Assembly (NCBI RefSeq): GCF_025144335.1
Contig: NZ_CP083539.1
Coordinates: 807,501 to 871,500 of the forward strand
Origin: Jannaschia sp. W003
Lineage (GTDB): Bacteria; Pseudomonadota; Alphaproteobacteria; Rhodobacterales; Rhodobacteraceae
Length of the DNA: 64,000 bases
Direction: 5' to 3'
Shown here: piece after piece, positions 10,270 to 19,426 of the stretch
Position numbering within the stretch: the first letter of the stretch is position 1
How the letters are laid out: the number at the start of each line of letters is the position of its first letter
Translations under genes and position numbers: made by a program
Notes under the pieces: model-generated
Database searches by the model: none
What the model was told of the DNA's origin: nothing
Seen by the model: the letters and a program-made list of their open reading frames with translations, nothing else

Positions 10270-10959
10270 CTACGCCACCAGCGCCCGCGACCGCATCGCC
10301 TCGTAGAACGGCAGGCACGCGTCCAGCAGGTCCCGTCGCTCCACCGCCGGCAGGGGGCCTTCCGCCCCCGCGAACCCCGTGGAGCGGTGCACCGCGCCGT
10401 ACCAGTGCGGCGCCCAGGCGCCGTCGAAGGGCTTTGGGCCGGCCTCCCAGCCGAGCATCCGGTCGGTCCACTCGAGCCCAAGCGCCGCGCAGAGCGTGCG
10501 CAGCATCCCCTCGGGGTCCTCGCGCAGGGCCGAGGTGTCCACGATCACGCCGCCCAGCCGGTCGTGCAGCGTGGCCTGCGCCGCGAAGCCGAGGTCGGCC
10601 TCGGTCGGCCCCTCGCGCTTGGCCTCGTAGCTCGCGATCACGCGCGCCGGGTGGCGGATCAGGTGGACGTGGGCCCAGTCTCCGGCCCAGCCGAGCGGCA
10701 TCCCCTCCATGTGGTGCGCCATGAGCTTGGCGTAGCGGTGGGGCAGGGCGCCCCCGGCGGCGAGCGCCGCGGCCACGGCCTCCGGGTCCGCGGGCTGCGA
10801 GCGCACCACCGCCTCGTGCATCGGATGCCGCAGTCCCGAATGCGCCAGGAAGGCCGCGTAGAACGGCTCGTCCAGCGCCTCCGTGTCGCCGCGCGCGGCA
10901 AAGGCGTACATCATCGCGGTCGAGAGGTTCCGGGGGCCGGACCAGGCGGCGATCTTCAT
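10270..10959 (-). CDS. Sulfotransferase-like P-loop protein
   Basis: 229 residues. The N-terminal SGPRNLSTAMMYAF (residues 7-20) is the phosphosulfate-binding loop as found in a bacterial sulfotransferase-like family sometimes fused to aminotransferases. HLIRHPARVIASYE near residue 100 is the typical second signature (RxPxxxxxS) that binds the 3'-phosphate of PAPS. The length is short but complete for this group. The acceptor substrate is unknown. The gene is alone on its strand, convergent with the ABC exporter, and separated by 111 bases from the divergent small membrane protein. The fold assignment is good; enzymatic activity is inferred. Confidence 0.8.
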   Translation of the reverse strand: MKIAAWSGPRNLSTAMMYAFAARGDTEALDEPFYAAFLAHSGLRHPMHEAVVRSQPADPEAVAAALAAGGALPHRYAKLMAHHMEGMPLGWAGDWAHVHLIRHPARVIASYEAKREGPTEADLGFAAQATLHDRLGGVIVDTSALREDPEGMLRTLCAALGLEWTDRMLGWEAGPKPFDGAWAPHWYGAVHRSTGFAGAEGPLPAVERRDLLDACLPFYEAMRSRALVA

Positions 10960-11070
10960 GGGGCGGCGTCCATGGGGGCGACGCTAGCGCGCCCCGCGTC
11001 ACGTGCAATTGATTCGGCACGCTGCCCCGGGGGGGTATGGTCGGCGCAGGGCAGATTCCGGGAGGATGCC

Positions 11071-11205
11071 ATGACCAATCGCCGATACGGCCTGCGCATC
11101 GCGATCCTCGCGCTCGCCATCCTGGGCGGGCTGATGCTGCAGCACGGCGCCGAGGGCCGGGTGGCCCACGGCGAGGCCGCGATCGATGCGGCCGCGCTGG
11201 GCTAG
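11071..11205 (+). CDS. 44-residue single-span membrane protein
   Basis: A short frame with a strong ribosome site (GGGAGG five bases before the ATG). The product starts MTNRRYGLRIAILALAILGG, a positively charged N-terminus followed by one hydrophobic helix and then a short polar tail ending AAIDAAALG. The positive-inside rule predicts the N-terminus in the cytoplasm. No homologue is recognised. Its stop overlaps the stop of the opposite-strand yggT-like gene by four bases. It could be a small membrane protein or merely a signal-anchored peptide. The start signal makes translation likely. Confidence 0.6.
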   Translation: MTNRRYGLRIAILALAILGGLMLQHGAEGRVAHGEAAIDAAALG

Positions 11206-11498
11206 AACCCGTAGCAGGCCGCCGGCAGGTTGTTGCGGATCAGCGTCTGCGCCACGAACACGCCCAGGATCACCACCAGCGGCGCGAGGTCGAGCCCGCC
11301 CATCGGCGGCAGCGCGCGGCGGATCGGGCCGTACATCGGCTCGAGCAGGCGCTGGAGCCCGTCCCAGACGCTCGCGACGATCGGCTGCCCGAGGTTCAGC
11401 ACCCCGAAGCTCACCAGCCACGACACGATGATGTGGACGATGATGATCGTCTGCAGGATCGACAGCAGGAACGAGAGGATCTCGAGGATCGAGCACAT
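11202..11498 (-). CDS. YggT family membrane protein
   Basis: 98 residues with two long hydrophobic stretches (residues 4-28 and 68-90) around a conserved amphipathic middle containing LEPMYGPIRRALPPMGGLDL. That region is the hallmark of the YggT family, inner-membrane proteins linked to osmotic stress, division or protein insertion in other bacteria. The start MCSILEILSFLLSI was preferred because the upstream 20 codons are arginine/proline-rich and unlike family N-termini. The gene converges on the 44-residue gene and shares its last four bases. No ribosome site is obvious. Confidence 0.88.
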   Translation of the reverse strand: MCSILEILSFLLSILQTIIIVHIIVSWLVSFGVLNLGQPIVASVWDGLQRLLEPMYGPIRRALPPMGGLDLAPLVVILGVFVAQTLIRNNLPAACYGF

Positions 11499-11624
11499 GG
11501 GGCGGCGTCTCCGGCAGGGCGTTCGGCCCGATCTAGGGGCGCGGGGCAGGGGCCGCAACCGGAGCGGGCAACCTGACGCCCCGTCGCGCTTGACGCGCGC
11601 GTCACCCGCGCGCAGGGCCGGCCC

Positions 11625-12155
11625 ATGTATCCCTTCGTCCGACTCGCCTGGCAGCTATGGCGCCACCGCAACGACCCGCCGCTGGCCCTCGACGGGGTGC
11701 ACGTCTCGCATCACCGCTGCCTGCCCTGGGACCTCGACGGCTTCGGGGAGATGAACAACGGCCGCGTGCTGACGCTGTTCGACCTCGGGCGCTTCACCTC
11801 GGCGCGCCGCTTCGGGCTGGGCGCCGCCATGCGCCGCCACCGCTGGGGCCTCGCCGTGGCCGGCTCCTCGGTGCGCTACCGGCGCCGCATCCTGCCCATG
11901 GCCCGCATCGAGATGCGCACCCGGCTGGCGGGCACCGACCATCGCTTCTTCTACATCCTCCAGGAGATGTGGATCGGCGGCGAGTGCGCCGCGCAGGCGC
12001 TCCTGCGGACGGCCGTGACGGAGCGGGGCCGCTCGATCCCCTCGGCGCGCGTGCTGGAGGCGCTGGGCCGCACCGAGCCGCCGCCCCCGCTGCCCGCGTG
12101 GGTCGAGGCCTGGATCGCGGCGGATGCGCAACGGCCTTGGCCGCCCCTGCCCTAG
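11625..12155 (+). CDS. Thioesterase (hot-dog fold) family protein
   Basis: 176 residues. The central part has the acyl-CoA thioesterase pattern DLDGFGEMNNGRVLTLFDLG near residues 37-56, where the conserved D-x-x-x-x-x-x-M-N-N resembles the 4-hydroxybenzoyl-CoA thioesterase active-site helix, and a following beta sheet rich in arginine (SSVRYRRRILPMARIEMRTR). It probably hydrolyses acyl-CoA or another thioester in the cytoplasm; the chain length preferred is unknown. It is followed after 64 bases by an MFS gene on the same strand and may share its transcript. Confidence 0.82.
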   Translation: MYPFVRLAWQLWRHRNDPPLALDGVHVSHHRCLPWDLDGFGEMNNGRVLTLFDLGRFTSARRFGLGAAMRRHRWGLAVAGSSVRYRRRILPMARIEMRTRLAGTDHRFFYILQEMWIGGECAAQALLRTAVTERGRSIPSARVLEALGRTEPPPPLPAWVEAWIAADAQRPWPPLP

Positions 12156-12219
12156 GCCGAACGTCCCGATTGCGCCCGGCGCGGGCGGCGGCTCTAGAGG
12201 GACGCGGGGGGCGCCGCCG

Positions 12220-13608
12220 ATGACCACGATCACGACCGAGTCCGCCACCGGGGCGGTCACGCTGCGCCGCCGGGTGCGCGGCTGGATGATGTTCGACTTC
12301 GCCTCGCAGCCCTACAACACGCTGCTGATCACCTTCGTGTTCGGCCCCTACTTCGCCTCCGCAGTGATGGACGACCCCGTGGCCGCGCAGTCGGCCTGGG
12401 GCTTCGCGATCGGCACCGCTGGCCTCCTGATCGCGCTCATGGCCCCCGTGCTGGGCGCGCTGGCCGACGGCTCGGGGCGGCGGATGCCGTGGATCTGGCT
12501 GTTCTCGGCGCTCTACGTCACGGGCAGCTTCGCGCTGTGGTGGGCCGTGCCGGGGGCGGACCCGGTCTGGCCGATCCTCCTGGCCTTCTGCATCGGGCTG
12601 GTGGGCATGGAGTTCGCCACGATATTCACCAATGCCATGCTGCCCGACCTCGGCCCGCGCGACGCCATCGGCCGCATCTCCGGCTCAGGCTGGGCGCTGG
12701 GCTACGTGGGGGGCGTGCTCGGCCTCGTGATCATGCTCCTCTTCCTCGCCGAGAACGGCGACGGCGTGACGCTGCTCGGCACCGCGCCGCTGTTCGGGCT
12801 GGACCCCGAGGCCCGCGAAGGCACCCGCACCGTCGGGCCCTTCACCGCCCTCTGGTACGCCGTGTTCATGATCCCGTTCTTCCTGTGGGTCCGGGAACGC
12901 CGCTCCGCCGCCCCGCGCGTGCCCGCAGGCGCCGCGCTGCGGGGGCTGGGCAGGACCATCCGCGCCCTGCCGCGCACGCCGGGCTTCTCGGCGTTCCTGG
13001 GCGCGTCGATGCTCTACCGCGACGCGCTGAACGGGCTCTACACCTTCGGCGGCATCTACGCGGTGGGCGTGCTGGGCTGGACCGTGATCGACGTGGGCGT
13101 GTTCGGCATCCTGGCCGCCGTGACCGGCGCGGTGTTCGCCTGGATCGGCGGGCATGCCGACAGCCGCTGGGGCCCGCGCCCGGTGATCGTCTGGTGCATC
13201 GCGGCGCTGCTGACGGTCTCCGTGGCGGTGGTGTTCGTGAGCCGCGAGGCGGTGCTGGGCGTGGCCGTCGGCCCCGAGTCCGCGCTGCCCGACGTGGCGT
13301 TCTACGTGATCGGCGCCGTGATCGGCGCGGCCGGAGGCAGCCTGCAGGCCGCGAGCCGCACGATGCTGGTGCGCCAGGCCCATCCCCAGCGCATGACCGA
13401 GGCGTTCGGGCTCTACGCGCTGGCCGGCAAGGCGACCGCCTTCCTCGCGCCGTGGCTGATCGGGATCGTGACGCTGGTCTCGGGCTCGCAGCGCATCGGC
13501 GTCTTGCCGCTGGCCCTGCTTTTCATCGCCGGGCTGGTGCTGTTGAAGTGGGTCCGAGCAGAAGGAGAGACCGCATGGTCGCAAGAGCCGCGCTCCGCAT
13601 CGGCCTGA
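12220..13608 (+). CDS. MFS transporter of the UMF1 (Atg22-like) family
   Basis: 462 residues with about 12 transmembrane segments. The N-terminal region RGWMMFDFASQPYNTLLITF is the family's strong marker (DxANSxY-like segment before helix 1), and the LADGSGRRMPWIW loop follows helix 2. UMF1 proteins are related to eukaryotic vacuolar amino acid effluxers; bacterial substrates are mostly unknown. The end of the gene overlaps the mepA start by 34 bases, making a coupled run MFS-mepA-esterase. The start ATG at 12220 lies just before the conserved region and after the thioesterase gene. Confidence 0.87.
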   Translation: MTTITTESATGAVTLRRRVRGWMMFDFASQPYNTLLITFVFGPYFASAVMDDPVAAQSAWGFAIGTAGLLIALMAPVLGALADGSGRRMPWIWLFSALYVTGSFALWWAVPGADPVWPILLAFCIGLVGMEFATIFTNAMLPDLGPRDAIGRISGSGWALGYVGGVLGLVIMLLFLAENGDGVTLLGTAPLFGLDPEAREGTRTVGPFTALWYAVFMIPFFLWVRERRSAAPRVPAGAALRGLGRTIRALPRTPGFSAFLGASMLYRDALNGLYTFGGIYAVGVLGWTVIDVGVFGILAAVTGAVFAWIGGHADSRWGPRPVIVWCIAALLTVSVAVVFVSREAVLGVAVGPESALPDVAFYVIGAVIGAAGGSLQAASRTMLVRQAHPQRMTEAFGLYALAGKATAFLAPWLIGIVTLVSGSQRIGVLPLALLFIAGLVLLKWVRAEGETAWSQEPRSASA

Positions 13609-14447
13609 CCCTCGCCGCGGCCCTCGCCGCGGCCCCCGTCCACGCCCAGCTCGCCAAGGAGCTGTTCGGCGCCGCCACCCGCCCGTCGGCCCAGGCCGCC
13701 GAGCCGATCGGATCGTATGCCAAGGGCTGCGCGGCCGGCAACGTGGCGCTGGCCGAGACGGGCGACGCCTGGCAGGCCATGCGCCTGAGCCGCAACCGCA
13801 ACTGGGGCCACCCCCAGCTCGTGGACCTCGTCGAGGACCTGGGGCGGCACATGGACGCCTTCGGCTGGGAGGGCGTCTACGTGGGCGACCTGAGCCAGCC
13901 GCGCGGCGGGCCGATGACCTCGGGCCACCGCTCGCACCAGATCGGGCTCGATGCCGACGTCTGGCTCTATCCGGTGAACGACGTCACGCTCTCGCGCCGC
14001 GAGCGCGAGGAGATCTCGGCGGTCTCCATGCGCCGCGCCGAGGGCGCCTACGTGAACCGCAACTGGACGCGCGGCCAGCAGGAGCTGGTGAAGCGCGCCG
14101 CCGAGGACCCGCGCACGGCGCGCATCTTCATCTTCCCCGGCGCCAAGGTGCAGATGTGCGAGGACGCCACCGGCGACCGCGCGTGGCTGCGCAAGGTCCG
14201 GCCCTGGTACGGGCACCACTACCACATGCACGTGCGCATCTCCTGCCCCCGCGGGGCCGCCGCCTGCGTCGATCAGGCCCCGCCGCCGCCGGGCGACGGC
14301 TGCGCCGAGGCGCGCCAGTGGCAGCAGAACATCCTGAACCCGCCGCCGCCCGACCCGAACGCCAAGCCCAGTCCCCCGCGCCGCGAGCTGCGCATGGCCG
14401 ACCTGCCCCAGCAATGCGCTTCCGTCCTCTCTGCGCCCTCGCGCTAG
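13575..14447 (+). CDS. mepA: Penicillin-insensitive murein endopeptidase
   Basis: 290 residues with a signal peptide (MVARAALRIGLTLAAALAAA, cleaved about residue 24). MepA is a periplasmic LAS-family zinc metallopeptidase that cuts D-alanyl-diaminopimelate cross-bridges. The zinc motif SGHRSHQIGLDADVW spans residues 117-130 (H118, H121 and the Asp residues) and the second half HHYHMHVR is near residues 214-221, so the site is complete. It overlaps the MFS gene before and the esterase-like gene after (34 bases each). A GGAGAG sits ahead of the ATG. It is preserved at near the usual family length of about 270-300. Confidence 0.95.
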   Translation: MVARAALRIGLTLAAALAAAPVHAQLAKELFGAATRPSAQAAEPIGSYAKGCAAGNVALAETGDAWQAMRLSRNRNWGHPQLVDLVEDLGRHMDAFGWEGVYVGDLSQPRGGPMTSGHRSHQIGLDADVWLYPVNDVTLSRREREEISAVSMRRAEGAYVNRNWTRGQQELVKRAAEDPRTARIFIFPGAKVQMCEDATGDRAWLRKVRPWYGHHYHMHVRISCPRGAAACVDQAPPPPGDGCAEARQWQQNILNPPPPDPNAKPSPPRRELRMADLPQQCASVLSAPSR

Positions 14448-15358
14448 GCGCGGCGCTCCCGGCCTGTGCCGCCGACACGGTCGGCTCCCACGTGTGGGAG
14501 CCGGACTGGGCGCGTGCGGGCGGCTACTCGGCGCTGTGGCTGGGCGAGGACGGGCTCGACTTCGTGGCGCTCTCGGATCGGGGCTCCTGGGTGCGCGGCC
14601 GCCTCGTGCGCGACGCCGCGGGCGCGGTGAGCGCCGTCGCCGTCGCGGCGCACGGCCCGCTCCTGCGCTCCACGGGCGGCCCGCTGAAGGGCGGCGAGAG
14701 CGATGCCGAGGGGTTGGCCAAGGTGGGCGACACCTTCTACGTCTCCTACGAGGGCGTGACGCGGGTGATGCGCCACCCCACCCTGGAGGGCGTGCCCGAG
14801 CGCATCCCCCGTCACCCCGACTTCGAGCGGATGCAGAGCAACAGTGGCTTGGAGGCCCTGGCCGCGGATGCCGCGGGACGGCTCTACGCGATCCCCGAAC
14901 GCTCCACGGCGGAGGACGGCGCGCCACTGCCCGTCGGCGAGACGGTTCCGGACGTCGGCGGCGACGGCCATCCGTTCCCGGTCTACCGCTACGACCCGGA
15001 GGACGCGGTCTGGGACTGGGCCTTCTCGATTCCGCGCGAGGGGGCGTTCCTGGTCTCGGGCGCGGACTTCGGCCCCGACGGGCGGCTCTACGTGCTCGAG
15101 CGCGACTTCGCGGTGATCGGCTTCCGCTCGCGCATCCGCTCCTTCGCGGCGGACGGCACGGACGGGCGGGTGGAGATGGTCTCGCCCCTGCGCGCCCACG
15201 ACAACCTCGAGGGCATCAGCATCTGGCGCGACGCCCGGGGCCGCATCCGCGCGACCATGATCTCCGACGACAACCTGCGCCGCACGCTGCAGACCACGGA
15301 GTTCGTGGACTACGTGCTGTCGGGGCCGGACGGGGCGGCGACGGGCGCCGACGGCTAG
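14414..15358 (+). CDS. Phytase-like esterase domain protein, exported
   Basis: 314 residues. The N-terminus MRFRPLCALALGAALPACAA is a signal peptide, and PAC near residue 17 could be a lipobox cysteine, so it may be a lipoprotein. The body matches the 'esterase-like activity of phytase' beta-propeller family: repeated blocks such as GGYSALWL, DFVALSDRGSW, ESDAEGLAKVGDTFYVSYEG, and a final DNLEGISIWRD. The pattern of acidic and glycine turns is typical of the propeller blades. The reaction is not known, and phosphatase activity is only suggested by the family name. The start lies inside mepA, and translation coupling with it is likely. Confidence 0.8.
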   Translation: MRFRPLCALALGAALPACAADTVGSHVWEPDWARAGGYSALWLGEDGLDFVALSDRGSWVRGRLVRDAAGAVSAVAVAAHGPLLRSTGGPLKGGESDAEGLAKVGDTFYVSYEGVTRVMRHPTLEGVPERIPRHPDFERMQSNSGLEALAADAAGRLYAIPERSTAEDGAPLPVGETVPDVGGDGHPFPVYRYDPEDAVWDWAFSIPREGAFLVSGADFGPDGRLYVLERDFAVIGFRSRIRSFAADGTDGRVEMVSPLRAHDNLEGISIWRDARGRIRATMISDDNLRRTLQTTEFVDYVLSGPDGAATGADG

Positions 15359-16037
15359 CGCGCGGAGGGCGGCGGAACCTCGTCCGCGAGGCGGTCCAGC
15401 TCGGGCCAGCGCAGCACCGCCACGCCCGGCGCCATGCCCGCGGTGGCGGCGGCGGCCGCGCGGCCCAGCCGCTCCACCGGGATGCCGCGCAGGGGCAGGA
15501 GCGGGCCGCGCAGCACCGGCGCGAGGCGCGGCCAGAGCCACAGCGTCGCCGCCTGCGACGCGCCGTAGCGGTTCTCGGGCGTCAGGATCATCGAGGGGCG
15601 CAGCAGCGAGACGCCCTCGAAGCCCAAGGCCCCGATCGCCCGCTCCAGCTCGCCCTTGGTGCGGAGGAAGCCGCCCATCCCCCGCGCGCCCGCCCCGATC
15701 GAGCCGAGGCTCGTGAAGTGCCGCGCGCCCCGCGCCCGCGCCGCGCGGGCGAAGGCGAGCGGCAGGTCGTGGTCCACGCGCCGGAAGGTCGCGGCGTCCG
15801 CGGCGCTGGGCTCGCCCACGCCGAGGGTGCTGAGGGCGGCGTCGGCGTCCGGCACCGCCTCGGCCAGCGCGGCGGCGTCGTCCATGGCCACGATGCGCTC
15901 GCGCAGCTTGGGATGCGCCCGCCCGGTGGGCCGCCGTCCCAGCACGGTGACGTGCCCGACGCGCGGGTCCGCCAGCAGCGCAGCGAGGGCGTGGCCGCCC
16001 ACCGCGCCGGTGGCCCCGACCATGGCGACGCGCAGGC

Positions 16038-16041
<4 letters not shown>
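15355..16041 (-). CDS. NAD(P)-binding SDR-like protein (atypical short-chain dehydrogenase family)
   Basis: 228 residues. The N-terminal beta strand and GATGAVGGHALAALL (residues 9-23) form a Rossmann dinucleotide-binding site; LLRPSMILTPE near residue 150 is the C-terminal sugar/NAD(P)-type signature. It resembles the NmrA/YwnB-type NAD(P)H-binding oxidoreductases. I use the TTG at 16041 rather than the ATG at 16023: the TTG overlaps the upstream gene's stop (TTGA), and the extra residues SLRVA supply the first beta strand that the short version lacks. Its substrate is unknown. It is in an operon with the LOG-like gene. Confidence 0.75.
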
Positions 16042-16895
<854 letters not shown>

Positions 16896-16939
16896 CGGCG
16901 CTCCTTGCACTCGGGAAGAGGGGTCGGTCTAACAGCGCC

Positions 16940-17854
16940 ATGACCGATTGGCAGGCGGAAATCGAGGCCGCGGCGGCGCGCGTCGACGGCCACGTCCGGC
17001 GCACGCCCGTCTGCACGCTGGACGTGGGCGGACACCGCTTCGAGGCCAAGCTCGAGCACATGCAGCACACCGGCAGCTTCAAGGCGCGGGGGGCGTTCAA
17101 CACGCTGCTCGCCGCAGACGTGCCCGCGGGCGGCGTGGTGGCGGCCTCGGGCGGCAACCACGGCGCGGCGGTGGGATATGCGGCGGCGGCCCTCGGGCAC
17201 CCGGCCCACGTGTTCGTGCCGGAGATCGCGGGGGCGGCCAAGATCGCGGTGATCGAGCGCTCGGGCGCCACCTGCCACGTGGTGCCGGGGGTCTACGCGG
17301 ACGCGCTCGCCGCCGCGCGCGCCCACGAGGCGGCGACGGGCGCGATGCAGGTCCATGCCTACGACGCGGTGCCGACGCTGGCGGGGCAGGGGACGTGCCT
17401 GCGGGAATGGGAGCGGCAGGGCCTGGAGGCCGACACCGTGCTGATCGCGGTGGGCGGGGGCGGGCTGATCGGCGGGGCGCTCGGCTGGCTGGCCGGGCGC
17501 CGCAAGGTGGTGGCGGTGGAGCCGCGCCGCGCGCCGACGCTCCACGCCGCGCTGGAAGCGGGGGCGCCGGTGGACGTGGAGGTGGGCGGCGTGGCCGCCA
17601 ATGCGCTGGGCGCGAGCCGCATCGGCACGCTGTGCTTCGGGCTGGCGAGGGGCGTGCGCTCGGTGCTGGTCGAGGACGACGCCATCATCCACGCCCGCCG
17701 CGCGCTCTGGCAGGAGGCGCGGCAGCTCGTGGAGCCGGCGGGGGCGGCGGCGCTCGCGGCGCTCTTGTCGGGGGCCTACGTGCCGGAGCCGGGCGAGCGC
17801 GTGGCGGTGCTCCTGTGCGGGGCGAACCCGGAGCCGGATCCGCTGGACGCGTAG
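16940..17854 (+). CDS. PLP-dependent serine/threonine dehydratase-like protein
   Basis: 304 residues, fold type II PLP enzyme. The lysine that binds PLP sits in TGSFKARGAFN (near residue 48), the substrate loop is ASGGNHGAAVGY (near 74) and the phosphate-binding glycine stretch is GGGGLIGGAL (near 176). These are the serine/threonine dehydratase and racemase signatures. It lacks the C-terminal regulatory ACT-like domain of biosynthetic threonine deaminase, so a catabolic dehydratase or racemase is more likely; the exact substrate is undecided. It is divergent from the LOG-like gene with a 44-base gap, followed by repeats. Confidence 0.85.
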   Translation: MTDWQAEIEAAAARVDGHVRRTPVCTLDVGGHRFEAKLEHMQHTGSFKARGAFNTLLAADVPAGGVVAASGGNHGAAVGYAAAALGHPAHVFVPEIAGAAKIAVIERSGATCHVVPGVYADALAAARAHEAATGAMQVHAYDAVPTLAGQGTCLREWERQGLEADTVLIAVGGGGLIGGALGWLAGRRKVVAVEPRRAPTLHAALEAGAPVDVEVGGVAANALGASRIGTLCFGLARGVRSVLVEDDAIIHARRALWQEARQLVEPAGAAALAALLSGAYVPEPGERVAVLLCGANPEPDPLDA

Positions 17855-17862
17855 GTCGGGCC

Positions 17863-17963
17863 GCGCGCCGGACCCGACCCGGGGCCTCGGGGTGCTGCTG
17901 TTGCTTCGCTCCGCAGCGGTGTCGCGGGCGGAGGTCGGAGGCCCCGGATCAGGTCCGGGGCGT
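17863..17963. repeat. Type-B palindromic repeat, copy 4
   Basis: Begins cgcgccggacccgacccggg followed by gcctcggggtg, contains gcttcgctccgcagcg, and ends gaggccccggatcaggtccg followed by gggcg. It is followed after about 30 bases by a type-A repeat. The internal and flanking text closely matches copy 5. Confidence 0.65.
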
Positions 17964-17994
17964 GGTGCGCCAGATTAAACTGCCCGCTCCCAAT

Positions 17995-18050
17995 GTCTTC
18001 GTTTCCCAAATACCTCGGGGGAGACGCGAAGCGTCGGGGGCGGAGCCCCC
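17995..18050 (+). repeat. Type-A repeat, copy 2
   Basis: gtcttcgtttcccaaatacc is followed by tcgggggagacgcgaagcgt and then cgggggcggagccccc, which forms a hairpin. It sits between the convergent ends of the dehydratase gene and the DMT transporter. Confidence 0.65.
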
Positions 18051-18053
18051 TCC

Positions 18054-18497
18054 CTACAACCGCGACAAAACCAGCCCCCCGGCCACCAACACCAACGCCA
18101 CCACCCGGCGCGGCGTGACCGGCGTCACGGGCGCGCCGAAGGCCCCCAGCGCGTCCAGCACCAGCGCGCCGCCGAGCTGGCCGAGCAGGAGGGCGGCGAT
18201 GGCCGTCAGGATGCCGACCGTGGGCACCGACCAGAGCATCGCCCACACGACCCCCGCGCCCAGGACGCCGCCGAGCCACAGCACGGGCGGCACCGCCGTC
18301 GCGCGCCCGAACGCGCCGGCCTGCCCGAAGGCGAGCGCGAGGCCGAGCAGCACCGCGAAGCCCACGCCGAACGAGATCGCCGCCGCGGCAACGCTGGAGC
18401 CGATGGCCCGGCCGAGGGCGGCGTTGAGCGGCGCCTGCACGGCGAAGCCGACGCCGACGGCCGCGACCACGAGGACGGGAACGAGGATCGGGGGCAT
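18054..18497 (-). CDS. DMT-superfamily transporter (YdcZ/DUF606 family)
   Basis: 147 residues with about five hydrophobic segments and no soluble domain, starting [20 protein letters not shown]. The pattern [15 protein letters not shown] near residues 19-33 is characteristic of the small DUF606 transporter-like family, which are half-size drug/metabolite transporter relatives, probably dimeric in the inner membrane. The substrate is unknown. The start codon lies 92 bases from the divergent dapD gene. It ends four bases from a type-A repeat that may end its transcript. Confidence 0.75.
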   Translation of the reverse strand: MPPILVPVLVVAAVGVGFAVQAPLNAALGRAIGSSVAAAAISFGVGFAVLLGLALAFGQAGAFGRATAVPPVLWLGGVLGAGVVWAMLWSVPTVGILTAIAALLLGQLGGALVLDALGAFGAPVTPVTPRRVVALVLVAGGLVLSRL

Positions 18498-18589
18498 CGG
18501 GCGGGGCCTCGCGGTTGTGCGGATCGGGCCTCGCGCGTATGGGACCGCCAGTCAACGCCCCCTCCGTCCCGCCGCGAAAGGCCTGCCCC

Positions 18590-19423
18590 ATGTCCTCCAC
18601 GAACGACCAGCTCGAAGCCGCGATCGAGGCCGCCTGGGAGGACCGCGACGCCGTCTCGCCCCAGACCACGGGGGCCGCGCGCGAGGCGATCGAGGCCACG
18701 CTCGACGCGCTCGACGGGGGCCGCCTGCGGGTGGCGGAGCGCGGCGAGGACGGGACCTGGCACGTGAACCAGTGGGCCAAGAAGGCGGTGCTGCTCGGCT
18801 TCCGCCTCAAGCCGATGGAGCTGCAGGAGGGCGGGCCGCAGGGCGGCGCGTGGTGGGACAAGGTCGACTCGAAGTTCGCCGGCTGGAACGCCGCGAAGTG
18901 GGAGCAGGCCGGCTTCCGCGCGGTGCCGAACTGCGTGGTGCGCCGCTCGGCCTACGTGGCGCCGGGCGCCGTGCTGATGCCGAGCTTCGTGAACGTCGGC
19001 GCCTACGTGGGCGAGGGCTCCATGGTGGACACCTGGGCCACGGTGGGCTCCTGCGCGCAGATCGGGCGCAACGTGCACCTGTCGGGCGGCGTCGGCATCG
19101 GCGGCGTGCTGGAGCCGATGCAGGCGGGCCCCACCATCATCGAGGACGACTGCTTCGTGGGCGCGCGCTCCGAGGTGGTCGAGGGCTGCATCGTGCGCGA
19201 GGGTTCGGTGATCGGCATGGGCGTGTTCATCGGCCAGTCCACCAAGATCGTGGACCGCGAGACCGGCGACGTCTCCTACGGCGAGGTGCCGGCAGGCTCG
19301 GTGGTCGTGGCCGGCTCCATGCCGTCCAAGAACGGCGTGCACCTCTACTGCGCGGTGATCGTGAAGAAGGTCGATGCCCGCACCCGCTCCAAGACCTCGA
19401 TCAACGAGCTGCTGCGCGACTGA
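18590..19423 (+). CDS. dapD: 2,3,4,5-tetrahydropyridine-2,6-dicarboxylate N-succinyltransferase
   Basis: 277 residues, exact family length. It transfers succinyl from succinyl-CoA to tetrahydrodipicolinate in the diaminopimelate pathway. The C-terminal half is the left-handed beta-helix of hexapeptide repeats ([42 protein letters not shown]). The ATG start gives [20 protein letters not shown], the known N-terminal helical domain. It is the second lysine-pathway gene of the window; dapE lies 2.1 kb downstream, separated by unrelated genes. Assignment is firm. Confidence 0.97.
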   Translation: MSSTNDQLEAAIEAAWEDRDAVSPQTTGAAREAIEATLDALDGGRLRVAERGEDGTWHVNQWAKKAVLLGFRLKPMELQEGGPQGGAWWDKVDSKFAGWNAAKWEQAGFRAVPNCVVRRSAYVAPGAVLMPSFVNVGAYVGEGSMVDTWATVGSCAQIGRNVHLSGGVGIGGVLEPMQAGPTIIEDDCFVGARSEVVEGCIVREGSVIGMGVFIGQSTKIVDRETGDVSYGEVPAGSVVVAGSMPSKNGVHLYCAVIVKKVDARTRSKTSINELLRD

Positions 19424-19426
19424 CCG

